13,238 nt of DNA from Hungateiclostridiaceae bacterium UBA3922 (GTDB lineage Bacteria > Bacillota > Clostridia > Acetivibrionales > DTU013). Under the pieces are notes generated by a model, which saw only the letters and a program-made list of their open reading frames with translations, was not told the DNA's origin and did not search any database. Each line of letters begins with the position of its first letter. Position 1 is the first letter of the stretch. The position numbers were made by a program, and so were the translations under genes. Location: NCBI GenBank assembly GCA_002386045.1, contig DGEQ01000006.1, positions 1,296-14,533 of the forward strand, given 5' to 3'. This document shows, one piece after another, positions 6,013-13,024 of the stretch.

Positions 6013-6378
6013 ATGAAGAATACTGAGCGGTTGAAAAAAAACAGCGACTTTGCCCGGATGTACAGGAAGGGCAGGTTTTTTCCGGGCAAATACCTTGTAG
6101 TTTATCTGATGAAAAATAATGCCGGCTTCAACAGGCTCGGCGTAAGCGTAAGCAAAAAAATAGGCAAAAGCGTGAAGCGTAACAGGGTGAAGAGACTGAT
6201 CAGGGAGAGCTACAGGCTCCTGGAGCCGTTTATCCCTGTCGGTCTCGATATAGTTATTACGGCCAGGAAAGTCGACACCACATACAGTTTTGCGGATATC
6301 ATGAAGGAAATGAAATTCCTCTTTAAGAAAGCCGGTGCATTTGACAGGGAAAAATGGGATACATCAGGAAATTCTTGA
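6013..6378 (+). CDS. rnpA: Ribonuclease P protein component
   Basis: Protein subunit of RNase P, which helps the catalytic RNA bind precursor tRNA and remove 5-prime leaders. The 121-residue basic protein starts MKNTERLKKNSDFARMYRKG and carries the RNR signature KRNRVKRLIRE (residues 55-65) after RLGVSVSKKIGK. The ATG at 6013 follows AGGG by 5 bases. Its last 25 bases overlap yidD. The RNA partner gene rnpB is not in this window. Confidence 0.97.
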   Translation: MKNTERLKKNSDFARMYRKGRFFPGKYLVVYLMKNNAGFNRLGVSVSKKIGKSVKRNRVKRLIRESYRLLEPFIPVGLDIVITARKVDTTYSFADIMKEMKFLFKKAGAFDREKWDTSGNS

Positions 6379-6575
6379 TAGCAATGATAAGGCTGTACCA
6401 GAAATACCTGTCGCCCCTGAAACGAAAAGGGAGCTGCAGGTTTTACCCTACGTGCTCCCAGTACGCCATTGACGCGCTTAACCGGTATGGCGTCCTGAAA
6501 GGGAGCTGCCTGGCTTTAAGGCGCATACTGAAATGCCATCCGTTCCATCCGGGCGGATTTGATCCGGTAAAATAG
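6354..6575 (+). CDS. yidD: Membrane protein insertion efficiency factor YidD
   Basis: This small 73-residue protein contains the family signature CRFYPTCSQYA (residues 28-38), a third Cys in KCHPFHPGG (61) and the ending GGFDPVK. YidD associates with the inner membrane face and assists YidC/Sec-dependent insertion; the N-terminal segment FLIAMIRLYQKYLSP is amphipathic. The ATG at 6354, with AGGGA just upstream, overlaps the end of rnpA by 25 bases in another frame, implying translational coupling. The order rnpA-yidD-yidC is widely conserved. Confidence 0.95.
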   Translation: MGYIRKFLIAMIRLYQKYLSPLKRKGSCRFYPTCSQYAIDALNRYGVLKGSCLALRRILKCHPFHPGGFDPVK

Positions 6576-6612
6576 ACAGAGAAAATCAAAACTGTGAAGG
6601 GACAAATGAGTC

Positions 6613-7761
6613 ATGTTTGATTTTTTGGCTTATCCACTTGGAAAATTTCTTAAGTTCATATATGACATCACTTTCGAGAATTACGGGCTTGCCATCATAA
6701 TCTTCACGTTCATCGTAAGGCTCGCCATGCTCCCGCTGACGGTAAAACAGCACAAATCGACGATGAAGATGCAGGAGCTCCAGCCGCTCATAAATGACAT
6801 CCAGAGGCGGTACAAGGACGACAGGGAGGCAATGAACCAGGAGCTCATGAAGCTCTACCAGGAGCACAATTACAATCCTGCCGGCGGATGTCTCCCTGTC
6901 CTTATCCAGATGCCTCTCATACTCACGCTGTACTGGGTCATAGTGCAGCCGCTGAAGTTCATGCTCGGAAAGGCCAGCGACGCCATAGATACGATAGTGG
7001 ATGCCGCTGCCAGGGCCCAGGCCACTATAAATTCGGCAATGTCGGCGTTTTACTCTGCGGCCGACCCGGGAAGCTTACAGGCGAACCTCCCGAGGACCGC
7101 GGATGCCGTGTTGAGATTATGGGGCGCCCACAGGGAAATAAGGGCCCTGAACTTCTTCAATGAAAATCGCGGCCTGCTCTACCAGGCAGAAGGCATGCTG
7201 AAAGATTCCGAACTCATAGATTTCCGCAGTTTCCTCGGTCTGCACCTGGGAGAGACGGCTTCGTTCCAGCCCGGAGTTATCTTCGGCCCCGAATGGAAGA
7301 CATATCTTCCCCTGTTCATACTTGTTGTCGTTGCGACAGTGACGACATACCTGTCAAGCAGGCTTTCGATGCCGAAGACCGACGACAGCCAGGGCAAGGC
7401 AGGCGGATGTTCGGCCAACTCGATGATGTATATCGGCCCGGTCATGACGCTGGTATTTTCATTCCAGCTCCCTGCGGGTGTCATCCTGTACTGGATGACA
7501 GGATATGTATTCGGTATTTTCCAGCAGCTTTATATCAACAGGTTCGTGAAAAAGAAGGAAACGGCAGAAGCCGCGTCCCGGGCTGACGGCAGCGGGAAAG
7601 CTGCTGATGGAGGATCTGCGGAAGGAAACGACGGCAAAACGGAAAGCGGAGAAACTGCTCCCGGAAAGCAGCTGCCGCCGGGAAAAGGCAAATCGGCGAA
7701 AAACAAGGGTAAAAGCGGGAAAAAAGGCGGAAAGAAAAAAGGCGGCAAAAAGAAGAAATGA
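6613..7761 (+). CDS. yidC: Membrane protein insertase YidC/OxaA
   Basis: Integral membrane insertase that places proteins into the cytoplasmic membrane alone or with SecYEG. Of 382 residues, the hydrophobic segments are about 24-44 (with the conserved Arg, FIVRLAMLPL, R36), 92-116 (GGCLPVLIQMPLILTLYW), 230-248 and 271-305 (a re-entrant or double segment ending YVFGIFQQLYINR). There is no lipoprotein signal peptide with a lipobox Cys, unlike Bacillus SpoIIIJ. A long hydrophilic insert of about 110 residues (117-229) separates the second and third segments. The tail (312-382) is rich in Gly and Lys and ends in Lys runs, probably facing the ribosome. The ATG at 6613 is the first in frame after a TGA, but its AAGGG site is 11 bases away and better placed for a mini-ORF at 6606. 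jag follows 23 bp downstream. Confidence 0.95.
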   Translation: MFDFLAYPLGKFLKFIYDITFENYGLAIIIFTFIVRLAMLPLTVKQHKSTMKMQELQPLINDIQRRYKDDREAMNQELMKLYQEHNYNPAGGCLPVLIQMPLILTLYWVIVQPLKFMLGKASDAIDTIVDAAARAQATINSAMSAFYSAADPGSLQANLPRTADAVLRLWGAHREIRALNFFNENRGLLYQAEGMLKDSELIDFRSFLGLHLGETASFQPGVIFGPEWKTYLPLFILVVVATVTTYLSSRLSMPKTDDSQGKAGGCSANSMMYIGPVMTLVFSFQLPAGVILYWMTGYVFGIFQQLYINRFVKKKETAEAASRADGSGKAADGGSAEGNDGKTESGETAPGKQLPPGKGKSAKNKGKSGKKGGKKKGGKKKK

Positions 7762-7784
7762 CCTGAAGGAGGTTTCTGGTATAA

Positions 7785-8420
7785 ATGAGCAAAGTGATAG
7801 AGACCGCGGGGAAAACGGTCGATGAAGCGATAAGCGCTGCCCTTGAGGAGCTTGGCGCGGATATCGACGAAGTTGAAGTCACGGTGCTGGAAGAAGGGTC
7901 CAGGGGACTTTTCGGCATAGGAGGCAGGCAGGCGAGGGTACAGGTCAGGTTAAAACCCGATCCGGCAGGCGCAGGGCTCCGTTTCCTGGAAGATGTATTC
8001 GGGCAGATGGCCGTGGATGTAGACGTAGAGACACTTGAGGACGAAAATTCCGTAATGTACAGGATCTCAGGGAAAGACAGCGGGATAGTCATCGGCAGGC
8101 GCGGCGAAACGCTGGATGCGCTGCAGTACCTTACAAGCCTCGTAGTGAACAAACACAGCAACAGGTACGTGAGAGTCACCATGGACGTGGAAAACTACAG
8201 GGAAAAGAGGGAGGAGACCCTCGTGAGGCTGGCGAGAAGGCTGGCGGACAAGGTCGTGAGGTTCCGCAGGAGCATTTCGCTCGAGCCGATGAATCCTTAC
8301 GAGAGGAGGATAATACACTCGGCGCTGCAAAACAACGAGTTTGTCGAAACATACAGTGTAGGTGAAGACCCCAACAGGAAGGTCGTCATAGCCCTGAAGC
8401 AGGCCCGTTCCGGAAGGTGA
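7785..8420 (+). CDS. jag: KH-R3H RNA-binding protein Jag (KhpB/EloR family)
   Basis: This 211-residue cytoplasmic RNA-binding protein has three parts. The first is a Jag-N domain (1-55, with VLEEGSRGLFGIGGRQARV). The second is a KH domain with the GxxG loop GRRG (104-107) in GIVIGRRGETLDALQYL. The third is an R3H domain, NPYERRIIHSAL (170-181) with the paired Arg174 and His178. In Streptococcus the homologue EloR/KhpB works with KhpA in control of cell elongation; here that role is inferred. The ATG at 7785 is the only good start; AAGGAGG (from 7775) is about 12 bases away, a somewhat long spacing. It is the last gene of its unit, followed by two terminators. Confidence 0.95.
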   Translation: MSKVIETAGKTVDEAISAALEELGADIDEVEVTVLEEGSRGLFGIGGRQARVQVRLKPDPAGAGLRFLEDVFGQMAVDVDVETLEDENSVMYRISGKDSGIVIGRRGETLDALQYLTSLVVNKHSNRYVRVTMDVENYREKREETLVRLARRLADKVVRFRRSISLEPMNPYERRIIHSALQNNEFVETYSVGEDPNRKVVIALKQARSGR

Positions 8421-8421
8421 C

Positions 8422-8443
8422 CGCAGGGCCGTGCCTGCGTTTT
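8422..8443 (+). terminator. Short intrinsic terminator directly after jag
   Basis: CGCAGG (8422-8427) pairs with CCTGCG (8434-8439) across a 6-base loop and is followed by TTTT. It starts one base after the jag stop codon. It is weaker than the next terminator because the stem and U-run are short. Confidence 0.5.
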
Positions 8444-8485
8444 GCAGCAGACGGCGTTCCATGTGAAAAATCACGTTGCGTGGAC

Positions 8486-8519
8486 AGAGGACAACCCGGA
8501 TTGTCCTCTTTTGAATTTT
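8486..8519 (+). terminator. Strong intrinsic terminator of the rpmH-jag unit
   Basis: AGAGGACAA (8486-8494) and TTGTCCTCT (8501-8509) form a perfect 9-bp stem around CCCGGA, followed by TTTGAATTTT. This is the clearest rho-independent terminator in the window and separates the rpmH-jag unit from mnmE. Confidence 0.85.
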
Positions 8520-8545
8520 GACCATCTTTTCAAGGCCGATATATT
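8518..8545 (+). promoter_or_regulatory. Putative sigma-A promoter of mnmE
   Basis: TTGACC (8518-8523, 5 of 6) and TATATT (8540-8545, 5 of 6) are 16 bases apart, directly after the terminator. A second TATAAT at 8564-8569 has no good -35 partner. An inverted repeat, GGCCGA (8534-8539) and TCGGCC (8551-8556), brackets the -10 element and could be an operator or a leader hairpin. Confidence 0.5.
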
Positions 8546-8621
8546 TACTGTCGGCCAATGCGTTATAATAAAGTATGCGAGACTGTCGCCGGACAGGATC
8601 CGGCCGGAAGGAAGAAGAGGC

Positions 8622-10046
8622 ATGAGTGGACGTTCGGACTGTTTGGCGGCCCTGCCGGGCAGGAACTCCGAAACCATCGCCGCCATCTCGACCCCGTACG
8701 GGACGGGAGGCATCGGCATCATAAGGATAAGCGGCCCTGAAGCCTTCAGCGTGGCGGAAAAAATATTCAGGGGCCGGAAGAAAATAAGCGAAATAAGGAG
8801 CCATTCCGTAGTACACGGAAGGATAATAGATCCGGTGGACGGACAGATGGTGGACGAAGTGCTGCTTGTGAAAATGGATGCGCCGCGGACGTTTACCGGT
8901 GAGGATACCATAGAGATAAACTGCCACGGCGGCATCGTCGTGCTCCGCAGGGTGCTTTCCCTCGTCCTCAGGCACGGCGCGCGGGCGGCGGCTCCAGGCG
9001 AATTCACGAAACGGGCTTTCATGAACGGCAGGATCGACCTGGCCCAGGCCGAGGCAGTGATCGACCTGATAAATTCGAAAACGGAAGAGGGATCACGGGC
9101 TGCAGCCGCGCAGCTCCAGGGCAAACTTTCTGAAAAAATCAGGAGCGCGCGCAGGAAACTTATCGAACTCATCGCCCATATAGAGGCGGCCATAGAATAT
9201 CCCGAGGAGGACATAGAAGACATAACCGGCGATGAAGTCCTCGCGGGCATTGCAAAAGTAAGGGAAGAACTCATGGAAACAGCGCAGGGATCCAGCAATG
9301 GAAGGCTCCTGAGGGAAGGCATGACCGTCGCCATAATAGGCAAGCCAAACGCCGGCAAGTCATCCCTGCTCAACGCCCTCTCGGGAAGCGACAGGGCGAT
9401 AGTGACCGATATCCCCGGGACCACAAGGGATATCATCGAGGAATACGTGAACATCAGGGGAATACCTGTCAGGTTCCTTGATACGGCAGGGATCCGCACC
9501 ACGGATGATCCCGTCGAGGCAATAGGTGTCGAACGGGCCAGGGCAGCTGCAGAAGAGGCGGAACTGGTCATCATCGTGCTCGATGCCCAGACCGGGATAA
9601 CCGATGAAGACCGGGAAGTGCTGAAAACGTCGCGGGACAAAAAGGCGATCGTCATGATAAACAAGTTGGACATCGCGGACGACCTGGTGGTGGAAGCCAT
9701 GAAGGAGCAGGCAGCAGCCCTCGGGAACATGCCGGTAGTCGTCGCTTCGGTGGCCGACGGTACGGGCATGGATGACCTGGCGGATAAAATAGGAGAACTG
9801 GCCGCCGGAGGGCAGGTTTCGGCCAACAGCGAAATATTGGTGACGAATGCCCGCCACATGCAGCTGATCGAGGACGCCATCGCACACCTGGATTCGGCCC
9901 GGTCTGCGTTCGAGGGCAGGATGCCGCTGGACCTCGTGACCATAGATATCAGGGACGCGGCCGAAGCACTTGGACAGATAACGGGCGAATCCGTCGGCGA
10001 AGACGTGGTGAACGAGATATTCTCGCGGTTCTGCCTCGGTAAATGA
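8622..10046 (+). CDS. mnmE: tRNA uridine-34 modification GTPase MnmE
   Basis: GTPase that with MnmG builds the (carboxymethyl)aminomethyl group at C5 of wobble U34 in certain tRNAs, using a folate one-carbon donor, FAD and GTP. The 474-residue product has the N-terminal folate-binding domain (SETIAAISTPYGTGGIGIIR, about 16-35; GEFTKRAFMNGRIDLAQAEA around 126-145). The inserted G domain has G1 GKPNAGKS (240-247), GTTRD (266-270), DTAG (287-290) and NKLD (347-350), and the C-terminus is FCLGK with the family Cys. The frame extends 60 codons upstream through the promoter region, but the ATG at 8622, with AAGGAAG about 8 bases before it, matches the family start. It leads the mnmE-mnmG-rsmG group. 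Confidence 0.97.
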   Translation: MSGRSDCLAALPGRNSETIAAISTPYGTGGIGIIRISGPEAFSVAEKIFRGRKKISEIRSHSVVHGRIIDPVDGQMVDEVLLVKMDAPRTFTGEDTIEINCHGGIVVLRRVLSLVLRHGARAAAPGEFTKRAFMNGRIDLAQAEAVIDLINSKTEEGSRAAAAQLQGKLSEKIRSARRKLIELIAHIEAAIEYPEEDIEDITGDEVLAGIAKVREELMETAQGSSNGRLLREGMTVAIIGKPNAGKSSLLNALSGSDRAIVTDIPGTTRDIIEEYVNIRGIPVRFLDTAGIRTTDDPVEAIGVERARAAAEEAELVIIVLDAQTGITDEDREVLKTSRDKKAIVMINKLDIADDLVVEAMKEQAAALGNMPVVVASVADGTGMDDLADKIGELAAGGQVSANSEILVTNARHMQLIEDAIAHLDSARSAFEGRMPLDLVTIDIRDAAEALGQITGESVGEDVVNEIFSRFCLGK

Positions 10047-10074
10047 GCGGACTGCGATCCATGGGGCAAACACC

Positions 10075-10106
10075 TGCCGGCATGACAGAACGAAAACATG
10101 CCGGCA
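10075..10106 (+). repeat. Perfect 10-bp inverted repeat between mnmE and mnmG
   Basis: TGCCGGCATG (10075-10084) and CATGCCGGCA (10097-10106) are exact reverse complements with a 12-base spacer; each arm also contains the palindrome TGCCGGCA. No U-run follows, so it is not an obvious terminator. The rest of the 125-bp gap holds only the mnmG ribosome site AGGAGG (10162-10167); I see no clear promoter. Confidence 0.6.
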
Positions 10107-10171
10107 TAACGAATGGACGTATAGACATATTTACTGGTACCGGGTGACAGGTTTCCGGTTTAGGAGGTATT

Positions 10172-12133
10172 ATGGAATACATTGCCGGGAATTTCGACGT
10201 GGCAGTCGTTGGTGCGGGACACGCGGGATGTGAGGCGGCGCTGGCCTGTGCCAGGCTGGGCATGAAAACCATCGTTTTCTCCATCAACCTGGACGCTATC
10301 GCAAACATGCCGTGCAACCCGAGCATAGGTGGTACGGGCAAGGGGCATCTTGTGCGCGAGATAGACGCATTGGGCGGCGAAATGGCCAAATGCACCGACA
10401 AAACGCTCATACAGTCCAGGATACTGAACAGGGCCAAGGGACCTGCGGTCTATTCGCTGAGGGCGCAGGTGGACCGGAAGGCTTACCAGGCGGTGATGAA
10501 ATACACCCTGGAGAGCCAGGAGAACCTCTACCTGAAACAGGCTGAAGTCACGGAACTGCTGACGACGGAGGACGGCAGCGCCGTCACCGGCGTGAAGACC
10601 CACACGGGCGCCGTATACCACTGCAGGGCAGTCATACTGACGACAGGCACATACTTAAAGGGAAAGATATTCATCGGCGACGTCAGTTTCAGCAGCGGAC
10701 CGGACGGGCTTTTCCCGGCCGACAGGCTTTCGGACAGCCTCAGGGAAAAGGGCATCAGGCTCATGAGGTTCAAGACCGGTACCCCGGCCAGGCTGAACAG
10801 GAGGACCATAGACTTTACAAAAATGCAGCCGCAGCCCGGCGACGAAGTGATAATACCGTTCTCGTTCGAAAATGAATGGACAGAAAGGCAACAGGTCAAT
10901 TGCTGGCTTACATACACCAACAGCAGGACCCATGAGATAATAAGGAACAATCTCCACCGCTCGCCGCTGTACGGCGGCATGATCGAGGGCATCGGGCCCA
11001 GGTATTGCCCGTCCATCGAGGACAAGGTGGTGAGGTTTGCGGACAAGGAGAGGCACCAGGTGTTCGTTGAACCCATGGGGCTGGACACCCAGGAAATGTA
11101 CCTGCAGGGCATGTCCAGCAGTCTCCCCGAAGATGTGCAGATCGAGATGATAAAAACGCTGCCCGGCCTTGAAAATGCACATGTAATGAGGAGCGCCTAT
11201 GCCATCGAGTACGACTGTATCGACCCCACGCAGCTGAAGCTCAGCCTCGAATTCAAAAATATCAGGGGGTTGTTCTCCGCCGGACAGATAAACGGGAGTT
11301 CCGGCTACGAGGAGGCGGCGGCCCAGGGGCTGATCGCCGGCATAAACGCTGCGCGGTTCGTCAGGCAGCAGCCGCCCTTTATACTGGACAGGTCGGAAGC
11401 GTATATAGGCGTGCTGATCGACGACCTGGTGACAAAGGGCACCAACGAGCCTTACAGGATCATGACTTCGCGGGCCGAATACAGGCTGCTGCTCAGGCAG
11501 GACAACGCCGACATGAGGCTCACGGAGAAGGGCTACGAAATAGGCCTGGTAACGGAGGAGAGATACAGGAGATACCTCGAAAAGAAGCGGAGGATAGAAG
11601 AAGAGATCGAGCGGCTGGAAAACACGTATGTGCCGCCGTCCGACGAAGTCAACGGTTTCCTTGAATCCATGGGAAGCACCAGGATAAGGTCCGGGGCGAG
11701 CCTTGCAGAACTGCTGAGGCGCCCGGAACTGGACTACAGGTCGCTTGAGGCCATCGACCCCGGAAGGCCGGGAAGCCTCAGATCCTCCAACACGGGGAAA
11801 TACGACTCTGTAGCCGAAGAAGTGGAGATCTCCGTCAAGTACGACGGCTATATAAAGAGGCAGATGATGCAGGTAGAGCAGTTCAGGAAAATGGAGAGGA
11901 AAAAGATACCCGCCGGCATAAACTATGAAGAGATATACGGGCTAAGGCTGGAAGCAAGGCAGAAGCTCTCACAGGTCAGGCCCGAGTCGGTGGGGCAGGC
12001 ATCCCGCATCTCGGGCGTATCCCCTGCCGACATATCGGTCCTGCTCATATACCTGAACACACGGTACGGCCGCGAAGGCCGGAGAGAAGACACGGGACGG
12101 GACGATGGACAGGCAGGTGAGCGTAATGGATAA
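10172..12133 (+). CDS. mnmG: tRNA uridine-34 modification enzyme MnmG (GidA)
   Basis: FAD-dependent partner of MnmE in U34 modification of tRNA. The 653-residue protein has the FAD-binding GAGHAG motif (VVGAGHAGCEAALA, residues 12-25), the MPCNPSIGGTGKGHLVREID stretch containing conserved Cys48, and the second conserved Cys279 in GPRYCPSIEDK. RAKGPAVYSLRAQ and TTGTYLKGKIFIGD are also typical. The C-terminus ISGVSPADISVLLIYLN is the usual family end, but about 22 further residues, mostly Arg, Gly and Asp/Glu, follow. The ATG at 10172 has AGGAGG 4 bases upstream. Its last 8 bases overlap the preferred rsmG start. Confidence 0.97.
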   Translation: MEYIAGNFDVAVVGAGHAGCEAALACARLGMKTIVFSINLDAIANMPCNPSIGGTGKGHLVREIDALGGEMAKCTDKTLIQSRILNRAKGPAVYSLRAQVDRKAYQAVMKYTLESQENLYLKQAEVTELLTTEDGSAVTGVKTHTGAVYHCRAVILTTGTYLKGKIFIGDVSFSSGPDGLFPADRLSDSLREKGIRLMRFKTGTPARLNRRTIDFTKMQPQPGDEVIIPFSFENEWTERQQVNCWLTYTNSRTHEIIRNNLHRSPLYGGMIEGIGPRYCPSIEDKVVRFADKERHQVFVEPMGLDTQEMYLQGMSSSLPEDVQIEMIKTLPGLENAHVMRSAYAIEYDCIDPTQLKLSLEFKNIRGLFSAGQINGSSGYEEAAAQGLIAGINAARFVRQQPPFILDRSEAYIGVLIDDLVTKGTNEPYRIMTSRAEYRLLLRQDNADMRLTEKGYEIGLVTEERYRRYLEKKRRIEEEIERLENTYVPPSDEVNGFLESMGSTRIRSGASLAELLRRPELDYRSLEAIDPGRPGSLRSSNTGKYDSVAEEVEISVKYDGYIKRQMMQVEQFRKMERKKIPAGINYEEIYGLRLEARQKLSQVRPESVGQASRISGVSPADISVLLIYLNTRYGREGRREDTGRDDGQAGERNG

Positions 12134-12842
12134 CATGCTGGCAGAATACCTCAAAAACGGCGCCGCGGCATATGGAGCGGAGCTTGACGACCGCATGACC
12201 GGGATGTTTTTCGAATATAAGAGGATGCTGCTCGAATGGAACGAGAAAATGAACCTTACGGCCATCACGGACGACAGGGAGATCATCCTCAAGCACTTCG
12301 TGGATTCGCTCAGCATACTGCCCTACGTCAAAGGGGCGGGGCGGATCGTCGACGTGGGGACGGGTGCGGGTTTTCCGGGCATACCGCTGAAAATCGTACT
12401 TCCGGCCCTTGAAACGGTCCTGCTGGATTCGCTGGAAAAACGCATAAGGTTCCTTGAGGCCGTGATAGGCGAACTCGGGCTCAGCGGCGCCGAGGCAGTC
12501 CATATGCGGGCCGAGGATGCCGGCAGGTCCGAAACGTTCAGGGAATCGTTCGATATAGCGGTGGCGCGCGCTGTGGCTTCGATGCCCGTGCTTCTCGAGT
12601 ACTGCCTGCCCCTTGTGAAGCCCGGCGGGATATTCATCGCCATGAAAGGCAGCAGCGGGGACGAAGTCGCGGCATCGGGAAAAGCGCTCGAAATACTCGG
12701 CGGAAGTATACAGGAAGTCAATGATTTCGTCCTGCCGGGAAGCGATATGAAAAGAAGCGTCATCATAGTGAGAAAAGTGCGACAGACACCGACAAAATAC
12801 CCAAGAAAAGCGGGAAAGCCGTCAAAAGAGCCGTTGGTATAA
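12126..12842 (+). CDS. rsmG: 16S rRNA (guanine-527-N7)-methyltransferase RsmG (GidB)
   Basis: SAM-dependent enzyme that methylates N7 of G527 in 16S rRNA; its loss gives low-level streptomycin resistance in several bacteria. The 238-residue product (family about 239) has LLEWNEKMNLTAITD (36-50), LKHFVDS (55-61), the SAM-binding loop VDVGTGAGFPGIP (75-87), then VARAVASMPVLLEYCLPLVK and the C-terminal TPTKYPRKAGKPSKEP. Three in-frame ATGs exist (12105, 12126, 12135). The one at 12126 has AGGTGA 5 bases upstream and overlaps the mnmG stop by 8 bases, favouring translational coupling. Confidence 0.95.
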   Translation: MDNMLAEYLKNGAAAYGAELDDRMTGMFFEYKRMLLEWNEKMNLTAITDDREIILKHFVDSLSILPYVKGAGRIVDVGTGAGFPGIPLKIVLPALETVLLDSLEKRIRFLEAVIGELGLSGAEAVHMRAEDAGRSETFRESFDIAVARAVASMPVLLEYCLPLVKPGGIFIAMKGSSGDEVAASGKALEILGGSIQEVNDFVLPGSDMKRSVIIVRKVRQTPTKYPRKAGKPSKEPLV

Positions 12843-12913
12843 GTAAGGTACTGCCAGAAATTCGGAAAAAGAGGCGAACGATTCTTGTTATAAAAAAAAG
12901 GAAATCATAAAAG

Positions 12914-12981
12914 AGGCGGCGAATTATATTTCACGCAATAAACAGGTAATAATTGTAAATTTGCGTGAAGTTGTACCGCCT
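12914..12981 (+). repeat. Nested inverted repeats upstream of the ParB-family gene
   Basis: An outer pair, AGGCGG (12914-12919) and CCGCCT (12976-12981), encloses an exact inner pair, TTCACGCAA (12930-12938) and TTGCGTGAA (12961-12969), with a 22-base AT-rich apical loop. In RNA this gives a two-helix stem with an internal loop. It lies in an AT-rich 182-bp gap between rsmG and the ParB-family gene. I do not recognise it as a known riboswitch, and no U-run follows. Confidence 0.5.
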
Positions 12982-13024
12982 AACGGCATATGGTACGACG
13001 TGCGTTGGAAAAGGATGGTGCTGT

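Noticed and set aside
6630..6638. TTATCCACT, one base from a perfect DnaA box
   Set aside because: It is isolated and inside the yidC coding sequence (Ala-Tyr-Pro-Leu codons); no neighbouring boxes support an origin role.
8442..8621. 60-codon N-terminal extension of MnmE
   Set aside because: It crosses the strong terminator and promoter region, and the family N-terminus and a ribosome site fit the ATG at 8622.
8471..10099. 542-codon minus-strand open frame opposite mnmE
   Set aside because: It is a shadow of mnmE: Ser/Ala-rich with no recognisable domain, opposite a gene with all MnmE motifs.
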